A stretch of DNA of 8,361 nt from an uncultured Oscillospiraceae bacterium. GTDB taxonomy: Bacteria; Bacillota; Clostridia; Oscillospirales; Oscillospiraceae. Location: assembly GCA_900756495.1 (NCBI GenBank), contig CAAEKI010000297.1, forward strand, positions 1-8,361. Reading direction: 5' to 3'. Numbering within the stretch: position 1 is the first letter of the stretch; each line of letters opens with the position of its first letter. Under the pieces are notes generated by a model. The model was not told the origin of the DNA and did not search any database. It saw only the letters and a list, made by a program, of their open reading frames with translations. This document shows, piece by piece, positions 1-6,448 of this stretch. Made by a program: the position numbers and the translations under genes.

Positions 1-179
1 CCCAGGGCGTCGGCCAGCAGCCCCACCGGCATCTGGACGGCAAAGGCAAAGAAGTTGTAGATCAGCAGAGCTGTGACGGCGGCTCCGCCGTCGTCCAGCC
101 GTCCCAGGACCAGTGCGGCGCAGGAAAAATCCACCCAGAAGTGGGCGGCGGCGTAGAGCGGCAGCGCGCGTAATTTCAT
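1..179 (-). CDS. Probable MFS-type transporter, N-terminal fragment
   Basis: The first 59 codons of a membrane protein whose remainder runs off the left edge of the window. The ATG at 179 is preceded by a purine-rich AGAGGGGG ribosome binding site at about 191-198. The visible protein begins MKLRALPLYAAAHFWVDFSC and contains two hydrophobic stretches, roughly residues 7-27 and 36-58. They are separated by a short acidic loop (LDDGG), and the second ends in PVGLLADALG. The motif-like end of the second helix (G-x-L-A-D) resembles the loop 2-3 signature of major facilitator transporters, and the HFWVDF start is seen in MFS permeases of Clostridia. Substrate cannot be told. The gene lies beyond the terminator of the upstream operon, so it probably has its own promoter in 180-331. 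It could instead be another polytopic membrane protein, since only the N-terminus is seen. Confidence 0.6.
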   Translation of the reverse strand, partial: MKLRALPLYAAAHFWVDFSCAALVLGRLDDGGAAVTALLIYNFFAFAVQMPVGLLADAL

Positions 180-195
180 GGGCGCATCTTCCCCC

Positions 196-243
196 TCTTA
201 TCACGCTCTGAAGCGTATTCTGTCGTTATCTTATCAGACGCTT
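196..243 (-). promoter_or_regulatory. Repeat-rich leader of the MFS gene, possible operator
   Basis: The octamer TCTTATCA occurs at 196-203 and 229-236, exactly 33 bases apart, which is about three helical turns. Each copy is followed by a CGCT core: 204-207 after the first, and 239-242 after a 2-base GA insert in the second. In addition ACGCT (203-207) and AGCGT (212-216) form a small palindrome around CTGA, and AAGCGT (211-216) pairs with ACGCTT (238-243). The arrangement suits a repressor or activator site between promoter and ribosome binding site. I found no convincing -35/-10 pair: on the minus strand TTGAAA is visible near 242-247, but it has no well-spaced TATAAT partner. Function is inference only. 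Confidence 0.3.
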
Positions 244-272
244 TCAAATGGTATTTGTTCCGTGCTTCTCGC

Positions 273-285
273 GGACAATTTGTCC
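273..285. repeat. 13-base palindrome GGACAATTTGTCC
   Basis: GGACAA and TTGTCC form a perfect dyad around a single T, about 95 bases upstream of the MFS start codon. The size and symmetry are those of a dimeric regulator binding site. The TTGTCC half read on the minus strand could also be a weak -35 element. The rest of 180-331 shows no open reading frame with a ribosome binding site on either strand. Confidence 0.35.
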
Positions 286-331
286 CGCCGCCTGTGTCTG
301 TGATTGCCCCGGCGCAGCCCTTCCGCAGATC

Positions 332-364
332 AAAATAGGCGCAGGAAGCATTCCTGCGCCTATT
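332..364 (-). terminator. Intrinsic terminator after rsfS
   Basis: A perfect inverted repeat with 14-base arms (334-347 and 351-364, AATAGGCGCAGGAA and its complement) encloses a 3-base loop. On the minus strand the stem is followed by a run of four T at 335-332. It starts 9 bases after the rsfS stop codon, so it ends the long minus-strand operon. The stem is symmetric, but the plus-strand side continues TTCC, so terminating activity is expected mainly in the minus direction. Confidence 0.85.
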
Positions 365-372
365 CCATATCT

Positions 373-732
373 TCAGATTCCAGACACAATTCCGTTCAAA
401 TCCACCGGCTTGGCATCGCCCCAGAGGCGCTCCAGATCGTAAAACTTTCTCGCCTCATCCATAAAAATGTGAACCACTACGCTGGAGAAGTCCAGCAGCA
501 CCCACGTGCCGCCCCGGTGTCCCTCCACATGATGCGGGGGCTCGCCCGCGTCTTTGAGCGTCTTCTCACAGATATCGGCCAGCGCCTTAATCTGCGTGGT
601 TGAGGTAGCGGTACAGATCACAAAATAGTCGGCCAGGGTGGTGAGGCCGGCAGTCTCCAGCACCTTAATCTCCTGCCCTTTTTTGTCGTCCAGGGCCTTG
701 GCTGCGGTGAGGGCAATTTCCTTTGGCGTCAT
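373..732 (-). CDS. rsfS: Ribosomal silencing factor RsfS (Iojap/DUF143)
   Basis: A 119-residue cytoplasmic protein of normal length for the family. RsfS binds ribosomal protein uL14 on the 50S subunit and blocks joining with 30S, lowering translation in starvation or stationary phase. The visible family marks are the LADYFVICTATS strand-loop near residues 33-44, the GTWVLLDFSSVVVHIF core at 75-90 and the RKFYDLERLWGDA helix-end at 95-107. The ATG at 732 follows AAGGAGAG with good spacing. It lies 21 bases after the LCP gene and is the last gene of the operon, directly before a strong terminator. RsfS next to nadD, yqeK and an LCP gene is the usual Firmicutes arrangement. Residues 108-119 form a short unconserved tail. 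Confidence 0.96.
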   Translation of the reverse strand: MTPKEIALTAAKALDDKKGQEIKVLETAGLTTLADYFVICTATSTTQIKALADICEKTLKDAGEPPHHVEGHRGGTWVLLDFSSVVVHIFMDEARKFYDLERLWGDAKPVDLNGIVSGI

Positions 733-753
733 AAGCAGCTCTCCTTTTCTCTG

Positions 754-2310
754 TTACTCCGTGGGCTCCATGCCGGGCCCCGAGGTAGGAACCGGATCCG
801 CCGGTGTGGGCGTAGGGGTGGGAACCGGATCAGGTACCGGCTCCGGGGTCACTGCAGGCGTCGGAGATGGCGATGCACCTCCCTGCGGGGTGGGTGAAGG
901 CGTGGGGGTATGCTCCGGATTTTGGCTCTGGCCGGGAGAGGGCGCCGGGGCAGACGTTTCCTCCGGGGTGGGCGTCATGCCTGGAGCCGGGCTCTCGCTG
1001 ACTACCGGGCTCTCGCTGGGCTTGGGACTTTCCGCAGGAGTCTCCGCGGGAGCCGTGCTCTCTGCAGGCTCGCTGTTGCGCGCCGTTACAATGGCGTTGT
1101 GCCTGGTATCGGCCAGCGCGCTGCCGGTGCAGCCAATGGTACCGTCCCGATTGACATACATGATGTCCAGTTCGCTCTTCTGCAGGTCGTCCTTATAGGG
1201 GTTAAAATATTCGTTGACCAGCGCTACCAGTTCGTCGGCGTTGGGCGTCACGTAGGATTGATAGTTCCCATAGGTCCGGCTGTAGACGGAGGCCCCGGTA
1301 TTGGGCATGGTAAAGAAGCTGACCGAATCCATGTCTAATCCGCCAAAAATTGCCTGCTGGGCAAACCACGCCAGATTGCCGATGGTCAACTCCGTCTCCA
1401 CATTCTCTGTAAAGACTTTTGCAAGGGCGTTGATTTTTGTCACGTTTTTGAGCTGGAGGCACTGCTGGATCACCGCCTTCAAAAACGCCTGCTGGGTCTC
1501 GATGCGGCCCAAATCGCCGTTGGCGTAACCATAGCTGCTGTCAATTCTGCCTGTGTCGCCGATGCTGTTGTGGCGGTAGCGAATCAGCTGCATCGCCTGA
1601 TCGCCGTCCAGCTTTTGATAACCCGCTTTCAGGTCAATTTTAAAGTTCTGAGAGAGGTCGTTATAATACATATCAAAGGGGACTTCAAAATAAACGCCTC
1701 CAATGGCATCTACCAGCTCTCCCACCGCGTCCCACTGAATGGTCACAGTAAAATCAGGCTCATAGCCCACCAGCTGGGCAATCTCTTCCTTCAAAAACTC
1801 CATTCCCTCTTTATCGTAATAAGGGGCGTAATTATACACGGAGTTGAGCCGCTTGATATCCCAGGAGACATTGACCATAGTATCCCGCGGCAGAGAGAGC
1901 ACGCTGAGCTTCTGGTTGGGGATGTCGTAGGATACCAGCATCATGGTGTCGGTATTGCCGCCGCCGAAGGTATCCTGTCCTACCAGGAGGAAGGTCCAGA
2001 AATCGTCCTTCCGATCGCCGCTGATTTGGCCTGGGGCTTCACCGCTGTTCTCTGTTTCTCCAGTTTCTCCCTGGTTGGCCGAAGCCTGCGGCCGCGGGGT
2101 ATATACGGGCCGCTCGGGCTCCTTGGCAAAGAGATTCCACCCGATGAAGACGGCCACAACAATGGCAGCCAGTACCGTGGCAACAATAAAAAGGATGTGC
2201 AGCAACCGCTGCCGGGGCGTCCGAACCTGCTTGGGCCGTTTCGTACGGGCAGGCTTTTTTTGCATGCGAGCCCCCCCCTGGGGCGGTGTTTTTTTCTCTC
2301 TTGGGTCCAT
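754..2310 (-). CDS. LytR-CpsA-Psr (LCP) family cell-wall ligase with long Pro-rich tail
   Basis: A 518-residue membrane-anchored protein. LCP enzymes transfer lipid-linked anionic polymers (teichoic acids, capsule) onto peptidoglycan outside the cell. In order: a basic cytoplasmic N-terminus (1-33); one membrane helix at about 35-60; a low-complexity linker to about 100; the LCP domain at about 104-370 with NTDTMMLVS (D121), LSLPRDT (R142, D143), K153-R-L-N and the GDLGRIETQQAFL element (266-278); a short conserved C-terminal piece to about 410; then a Pro/Ser/Thr/Glu-rich tail (412-518) likely to thread through or along the wall. The ATG at 2310 is chosen because GAAAGGA lies 8 bases upstream; an in-frame TTG at 2340 overlaps the preceding gene and lacks a good site. 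The start follows the nadD-yqeK stop by 5 bases, implying coupling. The first 19 codons carry A7, G8 and A7 tracts. Which polymer it attaches cannot be told. Confidence 0.93.
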   Translation of the reverse strand: MDPREKKTPPQGGARMQKKPARTKRPKQVRTPRQRLLHILFIVATVLAAIVVAVFIGWNLFAKEPERPVYTPRPQASANQGETGETENSGEAPGQISGDRKDDFWTFLLVGQDTFGGGNTDTMMLVSYDIPNQKLSVLSLPRDTMVNVSWDIKRLNSVYNYAPYYDKEGMEFLKEEIAQLVGYEPDFTVTIQWDAVGELVDAIGGVYFEVPFDMYYNDLSQNFKIDLKAGYQKLDGDQAMQLIRYRHNSIGDTGRIDSSYGYANGDLGRIETQQAFLKAVIQQCLQLKNVTKINALAKVFTENVETELTIGNLAWFAQQAIFGGLDMDSVSFFTMPNTGASVYSRTYGNYQSYVTPNADELVALVNEYFNPYKDDLQKSELDIMYVNRDGTIGCTGSALADTRHNAIVTARNSEPAESTAPAETPAESPKPSESPVVSESPAPGMTPTPEETSAPAPSPGQSQNPEHTPTPSPTPQGGASPSPTPAVTPEPVPDPVPTPTPTPADPVPTSGPGMEPTE

Positions 2311-2315
2311 TCTTG

Positions 2316-3512
2316 TTATCCTTTCGTGCGCAGCAGCCAATCCCTGGCCTTGACGGTATTGGGATGAACAGGCAGGCAGCGCTCGGCCATCTCCTGTATG
2401 CTCATCTCACAGCCCAGCAGTACGGCGGCGTCCAAATCCTCGTAGGCCAACCTCCGCAGCCGCTCCACACCGGGAAAGTCCCGGGTGGGCTCCATGTAAT
2501 CGGCGATATAGAGCACTTTCTCCAGAGGGGTCATATCCGCCTTGCCGGTGGTGTGCCAAAAGATCGCCTCATAAATCTCGTCGGGCACACCGAACATGTC
2601 CCGCGCCACGGCCGCCCCCGTCTTGGCATGGAGAAGCTTGACCGCCTCCTGCTCCAAATCATCCAGCAGGATACCATACTTCCGGCACAATTTCAACTGA
2701 TCCTCCATATCCAGATATTTGGTGCAGTCGTGGAGGATTGCCGCCCGGCGCGCCTGTTCCGTATCCACATCCCAGCGTGCAGCCAAGCGGACGGCCTCCT
2801 CCTCCGTCCCCTTCACATGGGCAATCCGTTTGGCCTTGATCATGGAGTAGGAACAGCAGCGCAGCTCCTCGTCGGAGAGATGCGTTAAGTCGCGCTCTAC
2901 ATGGTAGAGGCTGTGCATGAGGATATAGCCATATACGGCGGGCGGAAGAAAACGTTCCCCTTCTCCCTGCGCCAGCCTCTCCCGCAGCTCGGTAGAGGAA
3001 ATCTCCACGAGCTCAGGGATCTGCATAAGCTGGATCCTGGCGCCATAGCGCTCCCGCAGCGACGCGGCCTGGGCCTCCAGCGCATCGGCCCGCTCGGTGC
3101 GGGAACGGGCAAAGGCACAGATCCCCGCCGTCTCCAGGATGACCTCCGGCTTCCACCAGGTATGGAGGGAGCGGAACATGTCGCTCCCCATAAGGAGCCA
3201 CAGTTCATCGTCGGGGTAACGCTCCCGCAGCGCGCAGAGGGTATCGGCGGTATAGCTCTTGCCGGGACGGGACAGCTCCAGCGCGCAGACCTCCGTCCGC
3301 TGAGGCTGGAGCAGCCCATCGGCGGCGATCTCTGTCATCTCCAGCCGCTGCTCCGCCGCCGGGGAGCCGCCCGGCAGCTCCTTGTGCGGCGGCAGAGCCG
3401 CCGGGACAAAGAGCAGTTTATCCAGCTCCAGGGCCTCCAGCGCAGAACGGGCCGCTGCCGTGTGCCCCAGGTGGGGCGGGTTGAAGGTGCCTCCATAGAC
3501 GCCGATTTTCAT
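2316..3512 (-). CDS. nadD: Fused nicotinate-nucleotide adenylyltransferase / YqeK HD hydrolase
   Basis: A 398-residue, two-domain protein. Residues 1-200 are NadD, which makes nicotinate adenine dinucleotide from NaMN and ATP in NAD synthesis. The GGTFNPPHLGH nucleotide-binding motif (7-17), SYTADTL (86-92), LLMGSDMF (106-113) and ISSTELR (171-177) are all intact. Residues 215-398 are YqeK, an HD-superfamily hydrolase whose characterised members split diadenosine tetraphosphate symmetrically. The metal ligands H232, H261-D262, H295, H320 and D338 (in ADYMEP) are present. In most Firmicutes these are two adjacent genes; here they share one frame with a short linker at 201-214 and no stop. The ATG at 3512 is preceded by AGGGGGAG at good spacing; another in-frame ATG at 3536 touches the yhbY stop and has no good site. 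Both domains look catalytically complete. Confidence 0.95.
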   Translation of the reverse strand: MKIGVYGGTFNPPHLGHTAAARSALEALELDKLLFVPAALPPHKELPGGSPAAEQRLEMTEIAADGLLQPQRTEVCALELSRPGKSYTADTLCALRERYPDDELWLLMGSDMFRSLHTWWKPEVILETAGICAFARSRTERADALEAQAASLRERYGARIQLMQIPELVEISSTELRERLAQGEGERFLPPAVYGYILMHSLYHVERDLTHLSDEELRCCSYSMIKAKRIAHVKGTEEEAVRLAARWDVDTEQARRAAILHDCTKYLDMEDQLKLCRKYGILLDDLEQEAVKLLHAKTGAAVARDMFGVPDEIYEAIFWHTTGKADMTPLEKVLYIADYMEPTRDFPGVERLRRLAYEDLDAAVLLGCEMSIQEMAERCLPVHPNTVKARDWLLRTKG

Positions 3513-3536
3513 GGTTTGCTCCCCCTGCCGGATCAT

Positions 3537-3845
3537 TCAGCGCTTTACCAGCTCAATCTTATCTTTTTTATCCTTGTTATGGCTTGGACGATAGAGAACA
3601 AATTTTGTTCCAATGACCTGGACCACCTCGGACCGGGTGGCTCTTCCCAAGGCCTCCGCCGCTTCACGGCTGGACAGGAGGGCGTTCTCCAGCACCCGGC
3701 ACTTGATAAGCTCCCTGGCCTCCAGCGCATCGCTGGCCTGCTTCACCAGGTTGTCTCCAATGCCGTCCTTGCCGATATGGACAATGGTATCGATACCGTT
3801 TGCCAGCCCCCGAAGCTGGGCGCGCTGCTTACTGGTCAGTTCCAT
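3537..3845 (-). CDS. yhbY: YhbY family ribosome assembly RNA-binding protein (CRM domain)
   Basis: A 102-residue protein made of one CRM domain, full length for the family. It begins with the characteristic KQRAQLRGLANGI (6-18) and carries the G-K-D-G loop (25-28), a GxxG-type RNA-binding turn. It continues with the KCRVLENAL strand (48-56) and ends in the VVQVIGTKFVLYRP strand pair (74-87). A lysine/aspartate-rich tail follows. YhbY associates with pre-50S ribosomal particles and is thought to act in large-subunit assembly. The ATG at 3845 lies inside the end of rdgB, giving a 17-base overlap; a CTGGAGAA site sits upstream within rdgB. This favours translational coupling. It is followed 24 bases later by nadD-yqeK, the usual neighbour in Clostridia. 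Confidence 0.95.
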   Translation of the reverse strand: MELTSKQRAQLRGLANGIDTIVHIGKDGIGDNLVKQASDALEARELIKCRVLENALLSSREAAEALGRATRSEVVQVIGTKFVLYRPSHNKDKKDKIELVKR

Positions 3846-4428
3846 GCAGATAATTCTCCAGTTCTACTTTAAATTCTCTCAGCGCGGCCCCCCGGTGGGA
3901 GACCGCGTTTTTCTCCTGAGGTGTGAGCTCTGCAAACGTCTTCTTGAGACCTGGTACAAAAAAGACCGGGTCGTAGCCGAAGCCGTCCGCACCCTTGGGC
4001 GCATAGGCCAGTGTACCTGCGCACTCCCCCCGTGCGGTCACGGTGTCCCCATTGGGGAACGCGCAGCAGATGGCCGAGACGAAGCGGCACCGCCGATCCA
4101 GCTGGCCCCGCATATTCTCCAGCAGCAGACGGTAGCGGTCCGTGTCGGAGAGTCCCTCACCGCCGTACCGGGCGGAGTAGACGCCGGGTGCGCCGTTCAG
4201 TGCGTCCACGCACAGGCCCGAGTCGTCGGCCACGGCCGGCAGCCCGCTGGCTTCACACACCGCTCTGGCCTTCAAAAGCGCATTCTCCTCAAAGGTTGTC
4301 CCGGTCTCCTCAACCTCCACGTCCACCCCAGCCTCCGACTCCAACAGCACCTCCACGCCAAGTTCAGAGAGGATGTCCCCCAGCTCTTTCAGCTTATGTG
4401 GATTTTTACTCGCCAATACCAGCTTCAC
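3829..4428 (-). CDS. rdgB: XTP/dITP diphosphatase (RdgB/HAM1)
   Basis: A 199-residue non-canonical purine NTP pyrophosphatase that removes XTP, ITP and dITP from the nucleotide pool so they are not put into DNA or RNA. Visible motifs are SKNPHK (7-12), GTTFEENALLKA (43-54), the catalytic ADDSGLCVDALNGAPGVYSARY (67-88, with D68-D69), GFGYDPVF (149-156) and TFAELTPQEKNAVSHRGAA (164-182). Length matches the family. The start is GTG at 4428, one base after the rph stop, with GGGAGG 8 bases upstream inside the rph end. The ATG at 4433 is in another frame. The pairing rph-rdgB is conserved in many bacteria. No phosphodiesterase yfcE follows, although it does in several other Clostridia. Confidence 0.96.
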   Translation of the reverse strand: MKLVLASKNPHKLKELGDILSELGVEVLLESEAGVDVEVEETGTTFEENALLKARAVCEASGLPAVADDSGLCVDALNGAPGVYSARYGGEGLSDTDRYRLLLENMRGQLDRRCRFVSAICCAFPNGDTVTARGECAGTLAYAPKGADGFGYDPVFFVPGLKKTFAELTPQEKNAVSHRGAALREFKVELENYLHGTDQ

Positions 4429-4429
4429 T

Positions 4430-5149
4430 TCATTTCCCTCCCAGCACAGCCCGCTGAATGGCCTGAACCTCTTTGATCCCCTTGATACACAGGTCCACCA
4501 GCCTGCGCTGCTCTTCTACAGTGAAAGGCCGGCCCTCGCCGGTGCCCTGGAGCTCTACCAGCTCCCCCTCGCCGGTCATCACGCAATTCAGATCCACCTG
4601 GGCGGCGCTGTCCTCCTCATAACAGAGATCCAGCAAGGGCACATCGTCCACAATGCCCGCCGAGATGGCCGCCACGCAGGTCTTCAGCGGCATTTCAGCC
4701 AGCACGCCCTCTTCCACCAGCTTGTAAAGCGCAAGAGCCAGCGCCACGAAGCCTCCTGTCACGCTGGCCGTGCGGGTGCCGCCGTCTCCCTGGAGCACAT
4801 CGCAGTCAATGGTAACGGTTCGCTCTCCCAGCTTCTTCATATCCACCGCGGCCCGAAGCGCACGGCCCACAAGCCGCTGTATCTCGGCTGAGCGCGGAGA
4901 CAGTTTCAGCTTTGAGATGTCCCGGCGGGACCGCTCCCGGTTGGCCCGGGGCAGCATGGAATACTCGGCGGTCACCCACCCCTCTCCCATCGGGACATGG
5001 GGCGGCGTCCGCTCTTCTACGCTGGCCGTGCACAGCACATGGGTATTTCCGCAGCGGATCAGGCAGGAGCCCTCCGCAAAGGTGTTGATATTGGGAATGA
5101 TTTCAATGGGCCGCAGCTGATCGCCGGCCCGGCCGTCAATTCGTGACAT
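4430..5149 (-). CDS. rph: Ribonuclease PH
   Basis: A 239-residue phosphorolytic 3'-5' exoribonuclease that trims tRNA precursors using inorganic phosphate and works as a ring of six subunits. The family signature is complete: RIDGR near the start, GWVTAEYSMLPRA (57-69), EIQRLVGRALRAAVD (89-103), the phosphate-binding R86 and GTR (124-126), and the metal-binding acidic pair D180 and D186 in YEEDSAAQVDLN. The start at 5149 is set by AGGAGG 8 bases upstream. Sequence variation from the usual consensus is mild (QGDGGTRTASVTGG instead of QADGGTRTASITGA). It forms a translationally tight unit with rdgB (1-base gap) and lies 43 bases after ftsY. Confidence 0.97.
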   Translation of the reverse strand: MSRIDGRAGDQLRPIEIIPNINTFAEGSCLIRCGNTHVLCTASVEERTPPHVPMGEGWVTAEYSMLPRANRERSRRDISKLKLSPRSAEIQRLVGRALRAAVDMKKLGERTVTIDCDVLQGDGGTRTASVTGGFVALALALYKLVEEGVLAEMPLKTCVAAISAGIVDDVPLLDLCYEEDSAAQVDLNCVMTGEGELVELQGTGEGRPFTVEEQRRLVDLCIKGIKEVQAIQRAVLGGK

Positions 5150-5165
5150 CGTAATATCCTCCTGT

Positions 5166-5188
5166 CAGGCCGCCCTCCGGCAGCCCTG
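5166..5188 (-). repeat. Imperfect hairpin between ftsY and rph
   Basis: CAGGCCGCCC (5166-5175) and GGCAGCCCTG (5179-5188) pair around TCC, with one mismatch and one possible G-U pair. It lies in the 43-base gap, about 9 bases upstream of the AGGAGG site of rph. With no T run it is not an intrinsic terminator. It might separate translation or decay of the two messages; that is inference. Confidence 0.35.
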
Positions 5189-5192
5189 CTGA

Positions 5193-6092
5193 TTAGATAA
5201 ATGCCTCGACAAAGGCCCTGGGCTCAAAGGGCATCAGATCTTCGATGCCCTCTCCCACCCCGACAAATTTCACGGGAATCTGAAGCTCCTTGGCAATGGC
5301 AACCACAATTCCCCCCTTGGCGCTGCCGTCCAGCTTAGTGAGAACAATACCGGTAATCCCGGCCGCCTCCTTGAACTGCTTGGCCTGAATGAGGCCGTTC
5401 TGTCCGGTCGTTGCGTCCAGCACCAGCAGCGTCTCCCGGTCGCAGCCGGGGAGCTCGCGGTCAATCACCCGGGAAATCTTGTTCAGCTCATTCATCAGAT
5501 TCTGTTTGTTGTGGAGCCGTCCGGCAGTGTCCACCAGCACCACATCGGCCTTGCGGGCCTTGGCCGCTGTCATGGCGTCAAAAACCACGGCGGCAGGGTC
5601 GGCGCCCTCATGCTGGCGGACGATCTCTACCCCGCTCCGCTCACTCCAAATCTCCAGCTGGTCGGCGGCGGCGGCGCGGAACGTATCGGCGGCCGCCATC
5701 AGCACCCGTTTACCCTCCCCCTTGAACTGGGAGGCCAGCTTGCCGATGGTTGTAGTCTTTCCCACACCATTGACGCCGATAAAGAGAGCCACTGAAGGGC
5801 TGCTATCCAGCTTCAGGGTGGTCTCCCCCACCTGCAATTGTTCACAGAGGAGTTCCCGCAGCGCCTCCCGCGCCTCATCCGCCGTCTTAATCTTCCCCGC
5901 CTTGACCCGGCCGCGCAGCTCTTCCACCGTATCCATAGCGGTCTCTGCGCCCATGTCGGAGAGAATCATCGCCTCTTCCAGCTCGTCGTAAAAGTCGTCG
6001 TCCAGCTCTCCGGCGAAAAGGCTGTCAAAGGAATGACCGATATTCTCCTTGGTCCGGGTCAGTCCGGCCTTGATCTTTTCAAAAAAACCCAT
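5193..6092 (-). CDS. ftsY: Signal recognition particle receptor FtsY
   Basis: A 299-residue SRP-type GTPase that docks ribosome-SRP complexes at the membrane for cotranslational insertion. It has the short Gram-positive form: an amphipathic start (MGFFEKIKAGLTRTKENI), the helical N domain to about 95 and the G domain to the end, without the long acidic A domain of E. coli. Nucleotide motifs are complete: GVNGVGKTTT (106-115), DTFRAAAADQ (136-145), DTAGRLHNK (188-196), TKLDGSAKGG (252-261) and GVGEGIEDLMPF (278-289). The ATG at 6092 follows AAGGAAGAG with good spacing. The order smc then ftsY is the conserved Firmicutes rnc-smc-ftsY cluster, here interrupted by a small zinc-ribbon gene. Confidence 0.97.
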   Translation of the reverse strand: MGFFEKIKAGLTRTKENIGHSFDSLFAGELDDDFYDELEEAMILSDMGAETAMDTVEELRGRVKAGKIKTADEAREALRELLCEQLQVGETTLKLDSSPSVALFIGVNGVGKTTTIGKLASQFKGEGKRVLMAAADTFRAAAADQLEIWSERSGVEIVRQHEGADPAAVVFDAMTAAKARKADVVLVDTAGRLHNKQNLMNELNKISRVIDRELPGCDRETLLVLDATTGQNGLIQAKQFKEAAGITGIVLTKLDGSAKGGIVVAIAKELQIPVKFVGVGEGIEDLMPFEPRAFVEAFI

Positions 6093-6140
6093 ATCCTACT
6101 CTTCCTTTCGGTCGCTCAGCATGTGCGCTGGCTATTCCGG

Positions 6141-6157
6141 CCGCCCTGGCAGGGCGG
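6141..6157 (-). repeat. Perfect hairpin between zinc-ribbon gene and ftsY
   Basis: CCGCCCT (6141-6147) and AGGGCGG (6151-6157) form a 7-base perfect stem around GGC in the 94-base gap between the zinc-ribbon gene and ftsY. No T run follows on the minus strand, so it is unlikely to be an efficient terminator. It may mark an RNA processing or stability point. Nothing else is recognisable in 6093-6186. Confidence 0.4.
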
Positions 6158-6186
6158 GCTACAGCGGGCTGCTCATTCAAACCCGG

Positions 6187-6423
6187 TCAGAGAAGCGATC
6201 GCCCACAGTAGGGGCAGCTCTCGTTTCTGCTGATTTTTCCCGGCAGCCGTTTTCTGCAGTGGGGGCAGCGCCAAAATACAAAATTGACTGCTACCGCCGC
6301 CGCAAACAAAAGAATGCCCGGTATCGCCCACAGATTGGACGCCATCGTCAACAGACAGCACACTACGCCGGCGGCGAACAGCAGCCACATAACCGGCTTG
6401 CAGTTGTGATGATTTAACTTCAT
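6187..6423 (-). CDS. Small membrane protein with C-terminal zinc ribbon, unknown function
   Basis: A 78-residue protein that I do not recognise as a named family. It has a short basic N-terminus, two membrane helices at about 9-29 and 32-51, then a zinc-ribbon-like domain with CPHC (53-56) and CPYC (70-73) separated by a basic stretch (RKRLPGKISRNES). Positive charge on both sides of the helix pair predicts both ends in the cytoplasm. The ATG at 6423 is chosen for the AGGAGG site 11 bases upstream. The same frame is open upstream to an ATG at 6498, inside the duplicated smc end, which would add 25 residues starting MWKENCILSD; that start has no ribosome binding site and is judged unused. It lies between the smc repeat block and ftsY on the same strand and is presumably co-transcribed. 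Function is unknown. Confidence 0.75.
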   Translation of the reverse strand: MKLNHHNCKPVMWLLFAAGVVCCLLTMASNLWAIPGILLFAAAVAVNFVFWRCPHCRKRLPGKISRNESCPYCGRSLL

Positions 6424-6448
6424 CTGGTTCTTTTCCTCCTGTTCCACT

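Noticed and set aside
638..1198. 186-codon open frame on the plus strand, Gly/Val/Ser-rich
   Set aside because: It is the antisense shadow of the proline-rich LCP tail. Repeated CC-rich codons keep the opposite frame open, and no ribosome binding site or protein-like motif is seen.
2311..2340. TTG start at 2340 for the LCP gene
   Set aside because: It overlaps the end of nadD-yqeK, lacks a good ribosome binding site and adds no conserved residues; ATG at 2310 has GAAAGGA at proper spacing.
1570..2367. 265-codon plus-strand open frame
   Set aside because: Antisense to the LCP domain and the nadD-yqeK end; no recognisable domain, and the minus-strand genes there are certain.
3513..3536. ATG at 3536 as the nadD-yqeK start
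   Set aside because: It abuts the yhbY stop without a good ribosome binding site. The ATG at 3512 has AGGGGGAG upstream and begins at the usual NadD start MKIGVYGGTF.
5389..5991. 200-codon plus-strand open frame
   Set aside because: Lies wholly inside ftsY, is Ser/Arg-rich as expected of an antisense frame, and ftsY has a full set of GTPase motifs.
6173..6388. 71-codon minus-strand frame overlapping the zinc-ribbon gene
   Set aside because: Another frame of the same DNA, without the membrane helices or cysteine pairs and with no strong ribosome binding site.
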